Of a DNA stretch of 64,000 nt, positions 1 through 12,130 are shown piece by piece. Position numbers and translations under genes: made by a program. The stretch is from Ophiocordyceps camponoti-saundersi (nom. inval.). Lineage: Eukaryota; Ascomycota; Sordariomycetes; Hypocreales; Ophiocordycipitaceae. How positions within the stretch are numbered: position 1 is the first letter of the stretch; every line of letters starts with the position of its first letter. The notes beneath the pieces were generated by a model that made no database searches, was not told the DNA's origin, and worked only from the letters and a program-made list of their open reading frames with translations. The DNA is taken from assembly GCA_003339415.1 (NCBI GenBank), contig PDHQ01000135.1:24882-88881 (forward strand), in the 5' to 3' direction.

Positions 1-330
1 ATTAAAAAGCTTTTAAATAAATATTTTAAATTATATAGGAAGGGATTTTTATAAAAGCGTTAATTTTAAAAATTAAGATACTTTAAGCCTTAAATATAAT
101 AATAAGTACCTAGGTTGCGATATTTATTTTTAGTATTTTTAACCCTTTTTAGTAATATTTTAAAACCCTTTTTTACTTTTTTTTACCTTTTTTAACTTTT
201 AGAAACTATAAATGCTCTTTTTAAGTAAAAAGGAAAGAAAAAAAAAATAAGCAGTATATAAAAAGAGGCTATATAATATAAAAGTACCTCTTTATTAATT
301 TATAAATATATTTACTTTTTTCTTATAAGG
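1..330. other. AT-rich RIP-type flank, no gene
   Basis: TpA-rich DNA with almost no CpA or TpG. No start codon or coding frame is recognisable. It ends at the left LTR of the first Ty3/gypsy element. I see nothing else in it. Confidence 0.6.
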
Positions 331-579
331 TATAAAAGTCCTATACTCCTTAATATTTATAAGAAGCTAACTTTATTAATATAAAATAACTTAAAAAGTT
401 TTAAAATATATATAGTATATATACTTAAAGTTATAGTCCGTATATAGCCCGCGCCTATCTTACGCGTAGCGCTAACTTATTATATATACTTATATATACC
501 TCGTGCTTATTATACGCGCGAACTTAACTAAGTACCTTTTATATAACTTAGCTATTTAAGCGTAGCTTAAATCTCTTAT
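331..579 (-). repeat. Y1 3' LTR (249 bp)
   Basis: This is a direct copy of 11446-11697 and of the LTRs at 19036-19284 and 38220-38468. It starts TATAAAAGTCC and ends CTCTTAT. The expected TG...CA ends appear converted to TA by RIP. It is followed to the right by a pyrimidine-rich stretch with ATT runs that would be the element's 3' untranslated region. Confidence 0.85.
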
Positions 580-727
580 ATACCTCGCCGCTTTAAGAAA
601 AAAATATTTCTAGCTATAGTATATATATATATAAGGTATAAGTTAAAATACCCCTTATATAAAAAATTTTTCTTTCTTTTTTTTTTCTTTTTCTTTTTAA
701 GCTAATTATATTATTTTTCTCGCTAAA

Positions 728-937
728 TATAAAAAATTAGTTTATAACTAATCGTAGCTAAATAAGGGGGATTATAGCGGACATATTTAGGTCTTCCCGA
801 TAGCGCTTAGTTATCGCGCGGGGTATATAGTTAGCTTAGAAAGGGGGCTTCTCTCCCTTCTTTTTCCTCTTTTCGATAGCTTTAATTATAACTTTACTTT
901 AGCTTACTTTTATAATTACCTTAGTAAGACCTTTATA
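728..937 (+). repeat. X1 5' LTR (210 bp)
   Basis: It runs from TATAA to CTTTATA and matches 2294-2503 and both LTRs of the copy at 19618-21393. The ends are compatible with TG...CA changed to TA...TA by RIP. Confidence 0.85.
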
Positions 938-2293
938 TTAATTAAAGCTCCTCTTACCGCTAACTAAATATAAAAGTAAGATCTTAGTATAGAACGCTAT
1001 TAAATTCTACCTATACTAAAGCCGCTCTTAGCTTATTCCGGCCTAAAGTTTTAGCTAGCTATTATACGTGCTAAATTTACGATTAATAGAGCCGTAATTA
1101 GGGATCCTAAGTCTTAGTTTTACTATATCTTTTCTTATCTTAGTACCTTCTAGTAGATATTCTTTCTATACGTTATTATAGCTATAGATTTTTCTTTTTA
1201 GCTTAAAGCCTTTTTAGCGTATATCTCTAAGCTTCTCGGGGAGAGTTATAAAAAACGCTAAGTAGGTTTTTCCTTAGTTAGGATATATTAGAAGCTATTA
1301 GAGCCCCTCGGAGAATATATTATAAGGTAAGAATATACCTTTTTCGAGGCCGGACCGTTATACTAATCTAATTACGCTAGGATTATTCTACTCTTATCCG
1401 GGCTACGTAAGGAGCTATAAGAGCGCTTAGATTATAAGAACTAGCTTATAATATATATAGCTTTCGCTAGCTTTCTCTAAAACTTTAATAAAATATTTAG
1501 TTTTAGGAATATTCTTAACGCGCTAGTTAATTTACCGCCCCCCTTTTTAGCTAACTTAATAAATATCGCGTTTATATAATCTTATTCTAATATTACTAAG
1601 CGCTAGCGTTATTATTAGTATAATTAGATTAGTTATTTTAAGCGTAACTATCCGAAGCTTTATAAGTAAATAAGGATTTTAAAGTTAGGGCTTTTTATAA
1701 GCGGAGCGGGGAAGTTAAAGGTAAATTCGGAGTATTTTAATTAAGGGGATAATAAGTAAGGAGAGATAAGTATATATTAAATATTATAGCTTAGGTAATT
1801 TCTAGCCTTATTATATTACCTTATATAAAGATAGTTTACGCGTAGCTTAGGCGCGTAAATTTATTAGTAAGTATATATTATAATTATATTACGCCTTAGC
1901 TTATAAATTAGCGCTAGTAGTATATAGCGATAAGTATATAGCTAGCTTTACTATTTACTACGATTAGGTTATTCTTTAAGCTTCTTATAACTAATATAGT
2001 ACTACTTAATCTTATATATTAGCTATATAGGTAAGTTTTTACTATTAATATATAAGTTTATTAATTCCTACCTTAAGAGGTGCTACGATTCTAAGCTTAT
2101 TAGAATCTTCCTTATAAAGATCGGAGTTTAATTCCTTAAGCTATAAGGGAGCCTTTCCGCCCTCTTATCCTTATCTTTACGGAGGCTATTAAGTAATTAG
2201 CTAGGGACTATATAGAGTATCTTGCTAGCGTAGTAGTATATAACTTTTCCGTCCTACGCTCCTATTTCCTTAGCTAGCCTAAGGAGGGGGCTA

Positions 2294-2503
2294 TATAAGG
2301 GATTAGTTTATAACTAATTATAGCTAGATAGGGGGGATTATAGCGGATATGTTTAGGTTTTCCCGATAGCGCTTAGTTATCGCGCGAGGTATATAGCTAG
2401 CTCGGGAAAGGGGCTTCTCTCCTTTCTCCTTCCTCTCTTCGATAGCTTTAATTATAACTCTACTTTAGCTTACTTCTATAATCGCCTTAGTAAGACCTTT
2501 ATA
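2294..2503 (+). repeat. X1 3' LTR (210 bp)
   Basis: Direct repeat of 728-937, preceded by a polypurine tract and followed by the CTAAG target duplication. Confidence 0.85.
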
Positions 2504-3932
2504 CTAAGTAATTTATTTTTTAAGCTTTACTTTTTATTATTCTGCTATTATATTCTTATAATTCTTTTTTTATTATTATTTTTTAAACTTTTTATATTTA
2601 TTAAGTTATTATCTCGCCGCTTTAATATATTATTTAATTAGCTATAATTATTATCTTATATAATAAGCAGATATATTATAAAAGGAGATTTAGATAATAA
2701 AAATATTATTATATTATAAAAAGTAAAATATTTATATACTTATTATATTTAAAACTTTTATAATAATTATAATATTAATTATTAATATAATTATAAAGTA
2801 GCTTATAAGGCGTGCGGATAGTAATAAAAATAATACTTTTAAGAAAAATACTTTTTTATTATAAATATACGCTTATAGTAAGCTATCCGTAACTTATAAA
2901 TAATATTTAGGGAAAGATAAGCTATTACTTTATTTACTTACCTTTATACTAAAAAAATTCTTAGCTAGCGTGCCTAGCTTATATTAAAATTTCTTACTTA
3001 TATTAATTATTTATAAACTATATTAGCTACTACTTATATTATACCGCGCTTAGTAACTAATCTTTACGCCCCTTTTACGCTTAAATAATAATAGTTTTCC
3101 ACGCTTATCCCCGGTATTAGTAATATAACCGCTATACCCGCCTTATATACCTTAACTTATAGTATATTTTTAATAATAATATAATATTAATAATAATAAT
3201 AATAATAAGGCGCCTTTACTATTAGCTTTAATTTTTTCGCTTTATAATATAAAATATCTTTTTAATAATAAAAAGAATAATAATAATAAATTCTTAAGTA
3301 ATAATAAAATAAATAAGCTACTTAGATTATAAACTACTAAGCGGATATTAATATATAAAAGCGTAAAAATAAAAAAAAAATATTTTTTACTAAATAATTA
3401 TAACGCTAACTAATTTATATAATATACTAGGCTTACCCGCCGCTTTATAATATATTACCTTTACTAACTTATATATATTACTTAGCTTTTAGTTATTTAG
3501 CGCTTATATATATTACTTATCCTCTCCTTTTATTATATATTAATAAAATAAGTTTACGCTAGCGCCCGCGCGCGGCGCGCGCGGCCTAGGAGTAAAATAA
3601 GCGAGATTTTTACTATTAGCGTTATAATAAATATTCTCTTAACTTTAAAATACGCTCTCCCCTATTCGGGGATATATTTATTATAAGTTAATATTAGCGC
3701 TAAGCTATAGCTAGCGCTATAATAGTTTTTTAAATTAATTAATTATAATAAAAGATTTTAGAGAGAAAATAAAGAAGGTAAATATTAGCTTAAAGCTAAT
3801 ATAAGAAAAGAAAAGGAGTAAATAAATTAAAAATAAAAAAAATAAAGAATAAAAAGGTAATATTATATTTATATAATAAAAAAAGGAGGTTACTTAAAAG
3901 AGATAATTAGCTATAAAAAGCGCTTAAATAAA

Positions 3933-6089
3933 TATATAGTTAAGTTTACTTTAAGCTATTATAAAAATATATATTTTTTTATATAAACTTAAAATAGTTT
4001 AATATTATATAATATTTAAAGTTATTAAATAGCTTTTAAGTTATTATTATTATTATTATTAATATTATATTATCGCTAATAAAATAACTTTTATATATTT
4101 TATAAATCCCGCGCTTAAAGCGACGCGGATATAAACCTCTTATTCTTATATTATAAGCGGACTTTACTCTTTCCGTTACCCCGTAGCGATAGCTTTAAGC
4201 CGCGCCTAAAGCGACTCCGGGGGGGAGGGTAATACTATATAAGTTAATTATAACCGCGAAAATTTTTTACTTAAAATATAGCTTTATTCTAAATTATAGT
4301 AAATTTAGACTTAAAAGTTTACTATACCTTTTACCTTATTAGAAGCTAAGGTAAGTATTAGTAAGATTATTTTAGGGGACGCCTTAGTTTTTATATAAAT
4401 AATTATCAAATAAGTAGCGGAGTCCGAAAAGGTCCGGGGAGGCGCCCCCCCTACTCTAACTTTATTAATTAGTAATATTTCCTTAGCTATTATAGCCGCG
4501 GTTTCCTCTCTTTTTTATAACTTTAGGGGGAGTAAAACTTCTCTAATATAAGCTATAATTATAGTTAAAATATTAGAGAAAATTATTAAAAAATAAGTTT
4601 TTAGGTAATATAAGCGCTAGCTTATAATTTACTTTAACTTTATTGCTATTTTATTTTAAGTTTAAAGCTTTAAAATAATTATAATAAATATTAATTATAG
4701 ATTTTATAAGTAAGGCTAAGCTTTTATTATAAAAAAACTACTTAGCGGTAATATTATAATAATATTTTAAGATATTATTTATAAGCTTTAGTTTAATCTA
4801 AAATAGCTTTATATTATTTTCGGAGAAAAGGTATACTTAATTAGTAAAAGTTATATTTTTATTATAAAGGGGGTGCTAGCGTAAGCTTTATAATAAAGTA
4901 GGAAGAAAGCTTTTTAAAAGGAGATTAAGTTATCGAATAAAGTTTTAATAATATAACTATATACGAAAAAATATTATTTAAGAATTTAGTAAAGTTTCCT
5001 TATAATTATTATTAATAGCGTAATAAATATAAACTAAATTTATAATAAAAATATAATAATATAAGTAAAGATTTTTAACGCGGAATTTTATAAGCTAAAA
5101 GTCTAACTTTAATAATATTTTAAATATTATTAGTTTAAATATATTACTAAATATTATATAATAAAGCTATAATATAGCTAATACTCCGCCTTTTTATATA
5201 TAAAGGGTAAGTTAGCTTATTTTATAGCGTATAGAAAGAGATTATATTATTACTTTTTTTATTAAAGGACTTACCTTAGGTAAAGTTAACTTTACCTTAA
5301 AATAAGAGTAGCGTAGAACTAGGCGAAAAATATTTATATTTCCTAACCTTAGAGATTTATAGATTAGAATTTTATATATACCGCCCCTCCTCCTTTTTTA
5401 GCGCTAACTAGAGTTTAGTAATAATTAGGGCGGAAACGCTAGAGGGCGAATATAATAGCTCCGCCTCTAACCCCCTCTCCGAACTTATCTATAGCTTTAC
5501 TATAATAATTAAGCTACTTTTCGGAATTAGCTATTATAAAATTTATTATAAGCTAGTAAAATTTTTATACGTTTCTTAATTATATTAATAAAGCCTTAAT
5601 CGAATAGATTATTTAAGATATTATAATTAAGCGCGGAGATTTAGTTTATAGCGATAATAATACCTAAGAAAATAAATAGCTATACGGACTCTATATTAAA
5701 CTTAAATTATATATACTCTTATTACCGCGGACTCCGCTTTAGAGGATATATTAGCTTCCTAATTACTTATTATTACTAGACTTATCTAAGGTATAAAATA
5801 CCGGGTGCGGACTTAGTCTAGCCCTAAACCGAGGTAACGCTTAAGGGGAGGGTTTTACTCCGAGTTCTCCGGTTTTTCCTACTCTTAGAATATATATAAG
5901 ATAATTCTAAGCTAAATTAAGCATATTAGCGTATAAATATTATTATTATTAATAGCTTCTAAGTTAAAGTAATATAAGTATATAGTTAAGTTTACTTTAA
6001 GCTATTATAAAAATATATATTTTTTTATATAAACTTAAAATAATTTAATATTATATAGCGTTTAAAGCTATTAAATAGCTTTTAAGTTA
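3933..6089. repeat. 123 bp tandem duplication inside Y1, split by Z1
   Basis: The 111 bp at 3933-4043 recur at 5979-6089. The related copy Y2 has this segment only once (about 23247-23360). The first unit is broken near its end by the Z1 insertion and finishes at 5967-5978, which gives a unit of about 123 bp. The duplication therefore predates the insertion and is specific to this copy. Confidence 0.7.
4044..5952 (+). mobile_element. Z1: 1.9 kb non-LTR retroelement with (ATT)n tail
   Basis: It is flanked by a 14 bp target duplication, TAGCTTTTAAGTTA (4030-4043) and TAGCTTCTAAGTTA (5953-5966), differing by one transition. There are no terminal repeats. The right end is a run of ATT triplets, as in LINE-type elements with a simple-repeat tail. 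Two more copies (54933-56807 and the split copy 41275-61538) have almost the same length, 1875 and about 1874 bp, so this is a full-length unit. I could not find reverse transcriptase motifs. The interior has coding-like stretches with only TAA/TAG stops. Most likely it is a non-autonomous LINE derivative or one that keeps only a first ORF. Confidence 0.75.
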
Positions 6090-8449
6090 AAATAATATAA
6101 CTTTTTTATTTTATAAAAATAAGTTAATAAAATATCTTACTTTATAAGTGCTAACTTTTAGCGTTTTTTATAATAAGGATTTTCTTAACTTTATATTTAT
6201 TAAAAGATAAGTTATAGTAAAAGAAATAAAAAAGGGGATTAAGTTAAAAGTTAGTAAGTAATTAAAATAGTAAAAAGTTACTAGTAGCACGCTTAATAAA
6301 GTTAATATAGAAAATAAAGTAAATATTAAATAGCGTATTAAAAGTAATAGTAAATAGCGTTAATATAGCTATTACCTTATACTTACTTTTAAGATAATTA
6401 AGCTTCTAAAATAAATAATTAAATAATATATAAGTAAAATTAAGCTATATAAAGTTATTAATTTAAAACTATTCTATAAGTTAGTAAAACTTATTTAAGA
6501 AGTCTTATTACCGCTACTAAGCTTAAGCGATAAAGGCCTATATTAGTTTAATATTATTATAAAAGAAATAAGTAAACGCTATAGCTTAGCCTATTAGGGA
6601 AAAGATAAGGGCGGCCGCCTCCGCTAGCTAGTTAAGAAAGGTAATATTAAAGTTATAAAATAAGTAATTAAAATTAATATTTATTATAAATAAGTCTTAA
6701 TTATTTAAAATAAGCTAGTAAATAAGTAAGTAGCGCGAGTAGTTAAATTATAAAAAGGAGATTATATAATAGAAAATAGCTTATACTTTTTATTTTATAT
6801 ATTTTATACTTTTATTAGTTTAGGGGTAATATATTATAAAAAATAGCTTATTAACTTTAGTAAGATAATAAAAAGTAAACTAAAAGTAGCTTATTTAATT
6901 AAAACTATAATTAAAAATTAACTTATAAAAAAAGCTATAAAATTACTATTAATATTAAATAAAGTGCTTAATATATTACTTAATATTTATAAATATTATA
7001 GCTTTAAGCTAAATATATTTTAATAAGTAATTTATAATAATTATTAGGAAATAAAGCTAAGATTTTAAGGCGGCGGGTAGCTTAGTTATAAAGTTTACGG
7101 AAAAAGTTATCTAAAACTATTTAAAAGGAGGTAGCGGCTAAAGTAACCTTTAATAATACTAATAATTAAAATAATCTTTATAATAATAATAGTTATAAAT
7201 AAAATATATTATATCTATAAATATATTATTTTAATAAAATTTATATTAAAGAAATATAAAGGTAATATTTTTATTAAAATATTTTATTATAAAGAAATTA
7301 TAAGTTTATTAGATAAGTATAATAATTAAAAGTTTTTACTTAGAAACTTAGAGATAGCTTTAGAATTATAGCTATTTATAAGTAAAGATAAAATAGTTTA
7401 TAGCTTATTTATAAGTATTTATTTTTAGTAAAAACTTTTAAGCGCTTAACTAAACTACTTAGTAGCGTATATAATAAAAGGAATTAATATAAAAAGCCTC
7501 TAATTAAAAGTTTTATAAAGTTTTATTATAAAAAGGGGCTAAGGAATTTTAAAAAAAAAGTATAGCTATAAGGAATTAAAATAAGGCTAAGCTAGATTAA
7601 ACTAGCTATAACTTAAAAAAATAAATAAATATAAGCTATATAATCTAACTAAAGCGCTCTTTTATCTTATAGCGATCTTATTCTTACTAAGAGAGTATAT
7701 TAAGCTATAACGCCTATATGCTAAAATAATATTAAAAGCGAAAGTTAAAAAGAGTAAGTATCTTAGCTTAACGCGCTTAATATTCTATTATAGCCTTAAA
7801 TATAGTAAAATATTTTAAAGCCTTATAATTTATAAAAATAGGGAATAGCTAGGTAACTTTATATAATTTAGTAAACTACGCTTTAAAGTAAAAAATAATA
7901 GCGAGAAATTCTTTATTATAAATTATATAATTTCGTTTTATAAGTAAAAATTTCTTAAAATAATATATAATAAGCTAAAAAATATAATCTAAGCTAAATT
8001 AGGAAAAGCACCTACTAACTACCTTATTAAAATAGTTAGTTTTAATAATAATATTATAGTTTAAATCTTATTAGGTAAGGATAAGGTAAAGATAAATATA
8101 AATTTAAATATATTAAAAATAAGCTAGTATTTATTAGTTTAATAAAAAAGCGCGCTATATTTTATAAGCTTAATTAAAAGGGCTATAAAGTTTAAGAAAT
8201 AAAGTATAAAGTTAAGATAAAAGTTAGTAAATTTAAGAAAACTATATATACCTTAAATATAAGTTAGCGCCTCTTATTTTAAAATTATAAAAACTTTAAT
8301 AAAGTTTAGCTATATTTCTTTACTAGCGTAAATAATAAACTTTAAATATTTAACCTTAAAAATAATAAAATTATATTTATTAAAGTTAAGGAAAAGCTTA
8401 GCTTAATAAAAATATAAAAATATAATATATACTTTACGCTAATAATTAA

Positions 8450-8900
8450 AATAGAAACCTCTTAAATAAATAAGAATATTATTTAAATATATTATAATAA
8501 AGTTTTTTTAAAAATTATTAAAAATAATATTAATATAATATTAGAATATAATAAGTATATTTATAAAGCTAAAAAAGTAAATAAAATATTTAAATAAACT
8601 AAACTAAGTATAGAGAACTATAAAGTATTTTTTACCCTTTATAATATAAAGTTTATAAAAGGCGGTATAAATATTAAGTTTTGTAAACTAATAAGTATTA
8701 AAAAAGCTATAAAGCGTTTTTTTAATAAGCGGAAAAAGATAATAATCTTACTTTATTACCTTATTTAAAGCGCGATAGTTAATATAAAAGCGCTACCCGC
8801 CTCTTAGTTTTTTTATAAGTAGGATAAGGCCGGCTATAAATAATAAGCTAGCGTAGATTTATCTTTTATTTATTATATAAATAATTTATTTCTAAACTTC
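8450..8900 (-). pseudogene. Y1 reverse transcriptase relic (Ty3/gypsy)
   Basis: Read on the minus strand, one frame gives FYINYRALN (family form FxVDYRALN) near 8790-8760. The next recognisable block is a YLNNILIY box at about 8463-8500, the RIP-altered form of the YxDD catalytic motif (GAT changed to AAT). Stops are TAA/TAG at positions where Gln, Trp or Arg would be expected after C-to-T or G-to-A change. The same boxes occur in Y2 (YINNILIY near 35918-35960) and on the plus strand in the inverted piece at 40984-61605. No functional enzyme can be made. Confidence 0.75.
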
Positions 8901-10314
8901 GAAGAGATACTTATAAGGTATATTATAAAGTAAGCTTTAAGGTAAAAAGGGTAAGGAACTATTAAGTTTTTAGTAAAGTTAGATATAGTAATTATAATTA
9001 TTATAATAAGGGGGTAATATACTTACTTTCTCCTTATTAAAAAAGTTAATAAAATCTAATATTTTAAAAAATAAAAAAAGGTTATAATTAAAGTAAAAAT
9101 CTTAATATATAAAATATAAAAAATATCTTATAAGCTAATAGTAAGGAATTAATAACTAATACGCTATTAAAATTTATAGTAAATAAAAGCTATAAAAATA
9201 AAGCTAAGAATAGTTATAATAAGGTAAATAACTTATTAAGATTTAAAATATAAGATAACTAATCTACTAGTAAAGTAAATTATTATTTCCTACTTATTAA
9301 AATATAATAAGATATTATTACGCGCTATTTAAAGTAAGCTAAGAATTAAATTTTAAATAAAGCTTAAAATTATATATATTATTATAAGTAATTATTAGCT
9401 ATTAATATTAGCTATAAAGTAAATAAAGTAATAGATAAATAAATATAGCTTAAAGCGTATATATTATTAATAATATATTTATATAATAATATAAATTACT
9501 TATAAGTAAAAAAAGGGAATTTACTTAAGCTAATAGCGCTATATAAAAAATTCGCTTATAATAGCGTAATAATTATAGCTATTATCCGCTTATATAATAA
9601 TAAAAAAAGTAAAATTTATAAATATAAAAAGAAAAAAAAAGCAAGTTTATATTTTAACTAATATTTATAAAATAATTATTTAATATTTTATAAGTAATAT
9701 TACTATAAGAGTCCTTACCTTATAAAAAACTTAATATAAGGGGGATTTATTTCCTTAATTTAAAATAAGGTCCTTCTCCTTTTTTATAATATTTATAAAG
9801 CGAACTAAAAAAGCTAATAAAAGAGGATTAAGCTTATACTTACGTAAGAAATAGCTAATACTACTATAGTAGAGGTAGTAGCCCTTAGCGCGCTATTTTA
9901 TAATCTTATTATTACTAGCCTTAGTTACCTAATAATAAGTCTTATTACCGTAATTATTCTAGCTTTAAGAAAAGGGATTATTATATTTCCTAAGCGCGGC
10001 TAGGTGCTAGTTTAATATACGTTAGTTATTAAAATATCTTAAAATAACTTAGAAGCGGGAAGTAAAAATATCTAGCCTTTATTTTTAAAATAAAATAACT
10101 TAATATTTATAATAATAGCGTAAATTTTAATAATAGCGATAATATACTTAATTAGGGGAATATTACGCTTTATATAATATTAGCGAAAAGCTAAGGTAAA
10201 AGTATAATAGAGGCGTATAACTTTAATCTTATTAGCTTATTTAGTATTATTTACTAAAATAAGCTTAACTTTAAAATAAATAAAAAAGTTAAAAAAAAAC
10301 TTAAAAGCGCTTTT

Positions 10315-10989
10315 ATAAGTGCTTATAATAATTTTTATTCTTTATAATAAATAATAAAGGTATAAATAACTAATATAAAAATATAATAACTACTCTATAA
10401 TATAATAGAGAAAATCTAGTATTTTATTATATTTATTATATAAATAAATAACTAAGGTTATTATTTTATACCTTAAAGTATTAGTATAATATATTATTAC
10501 CTTCGTATATAAGGCTCCGGCCCTCTAAGGCTAAGAACAGCATAGACCTTTAAGACCTTATACGGATCCGTCACGGTTAGCGTTTCCAGACTCTACGGAA
10601 ATAGGTAACACGGAAAGCCGAATATTAAACTAACTATAATACTTTCCGGACTTCCGAAAACACTCCTAAATACGTTATCTTCTGGCATACAGAATAACCC
10701 TCTCCTTAACCGGAAAGGTCACTGCGTTTATGAGAAATTAAGTATTTAGAGAAGAGGTTTTCCTGCCACTTAGTAAATAGCAATTTAATCACTCACTCTC
10801 TTCCCTACCTTCCGAATAATTCTATTATTAACCTATTATTATAAAACTACTACTATTCTAATCCGATTTGAACGCGCTTCTATATCTAATAATCCTATTA
10901 TTTAAATCTCTATTGCCAGATAATTAATTGTCTTCCCGACCTTAAACCGATCGAAAGTGCTGTCCGACTTCTATCTAGCACTTACAGCT
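10315..10989. other. ~675 bp insertion, its right two thirds weakly RIP-mutated
   Basis: The related copy Y2 reads straight through this point (37755-37765: AGCGTCTTATATAAAG), so this segment is extra in Y1. From about 10510 to 10985 it contains many CpA and TpG dinucleotides, unlike all surrounding DNA. TAAGTGCT near the left end and AGCACTTA near the right end are an 8 bp inverted pair, and both flanks contain TATA. No coding frame was recognised. It could be a small DNA transposon, or host DNA captured after most RIP had occurred. Confidence 0.6.
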
Positions 10990-11445
10990 TTATATAAAGT
11001 ATTTAAGCTTTATTATAGCTATTTAGCGCTAATATAAGTTAGTAAATATAATATTAAGGTAACTTAAAAAATAGTTAAGGTTATATTTATACTTAGCACC
11101 TTACTTAAAAAATAAAGCTACTTTAGCTTAGATTATAAAAGATAAATACTAATAAAAAAAATACTTATTAATTATAAGCGGTACTAATAAAAGCTTAGTT
11201 TACTTATAGTTTATAAGATATAAAAAAGCGCTATATTAGAAAAAGGTCCTTATTATTATTAAATAGTAAGCTAAGAGGTAATAGCTTATAGTAAAGTTAT
11301 AACTATTATTACTTAAAAAGTTATATAAATTAGTACTATTAGCGTATAAAGCTTTAAAGCTTCGTAATAATAGCTTACTACTCTGAGAGCTAAGCGATAA
11401 TAGCTTATTAAGTATTAAGGTTATTTATAATTAAAGTTATTTTAT

Positions 11446-11697
11446 TATAGAAATCTTATATTTCTTAATATTTATAAAAAGCTAATTTTATTAATATAAA
11501 ATAACTTAGGTTTTAAAATATATATAATATATATACTTAAGGTTATAGTTTATATATAGCCCGCGCCTATTCCGCGCGCGGTGCTAACTAATTATATATA
11601 CTTATATTTATATATACCCCGCGCCTATTATACGCGCGGACTTAACTAAGCACCCTTTACGTAACTTAGCTATTTAGGCGTAGCCTAAATCCCTTAT
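11446..11697 (-). repeat. Y1 5' LTR (~252 bp)
   Basis: Direct repeat of 331-579. The TATAAxxxxC start and CCCTTAT end are shared with the LTR at 38220-38468. Since pol runs on the minus strand, this is the promoter-side LTR. Confidence 0.85.
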
Positions 11698-12130
11698 ATA
11701 AAAGTTATTTTTATAGCTGCTTAAAGTTTTAATAGCTGCTTTTATAAACTTAATTTTAAAGATATATTATAAAAATTAAACTTTATAACTTATATATTAA
11801 GAATTTCTTATAATATAATAATTAAAAAATAAATTTTTAAATTATTTTAAAAAGTGTATTTTAGCTTTATTTTTAATTAATTTAAAGTTAAATAATAAAC
11901 TTATAAAACTTTATATATTTAATAAATATAAAATATAAGTAATAAATATTTTAATAAGACTTTATTATTTTAAATAATATTAAGTTTATATTTTATTTTT
12001 TATAATAATATATTTTAAAAGTAAAAATACTTATAATTTATTTATAAACTAATTAAATAAATATATATTTATTAAGGTATATAAGATAATTAGTTTATAT
12101 AAAAGTTTTCCTAAAAAATTATATTTTAAT
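11698..12130. other. AT-rich segment between Y1 and the gene island
   Basis: TpA-rich, RIP-type sequence without recognisable repeats or genes. TpG and CpA return abruptly from about 12140 onward, marking the edge of the gene island. Confidence 0.55.

Larger units (their letters stand above)
728..2503 (+). mobile_element. X1: short non-autonomous LTR retrotransposon, 1776 bp
   Basis: Two 210 bp direct repeats (728-937 and 2294-2503) flank a 1356 bp interior. The target duplication is CTAAA on the left (723-727) and CTAAG on the right (2504-2508). A purine tract, AAGGAGGGGGC, sits directly before the right LTR and sets the plus orientation. A second copy of exactly the same length is at 19618-21393. 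The interior is far too short for pol. One plus-strand frame around 1380-1560, interrupted only by TAA/TAG, gives a pattern (RALR..ELA......SFR.LS) reminiscent of the retrotransposon Gag capsid helices. It is therefore probably a gag-only or TRIM-like passenger; the Gag reading is tentative. Confidence 0.85.
331..11697 (-). mobile_element. Y1: RIP-degraded Ty3/gypsy LTR retrotransposon
   Basis: This element is bounded by direct repeats at 331-579 and 11446-11697. The same 249 bp repeat recurs around two other copies in the window. Minus-strand translation shows a Ty3/gypsy reverse transcriptase relic at about 8450-8900, so the right repeat is the 5' LTR and the left one the 3' LTR. Just inside the left LTR, the minus strand reads AAGCGGCGAGG, a plausible polypurine tract. 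Removing the nested elements (728-2503, 4044-5952, about 10315-10989) and a 123 bp internal duplication leaves roughly 6.9 kb, which matches the copy at 19577-38468. Flanks TAAGG and TAAAA may be a RIP-altered target duplication. Frames are full of TAA/TAG stops, so it is dead. Gag and integrase must lie to the right and left of the RT but I could not delimit them. Confidence 0.85.

Noticed and set aside
3933..6089. A 111 bp target-site duplication for Z1
   Set aside because: The segment is a pre-existing tandem duplication. The actual target duplication is 14 bp at 4030-4043 and 5953-5966.
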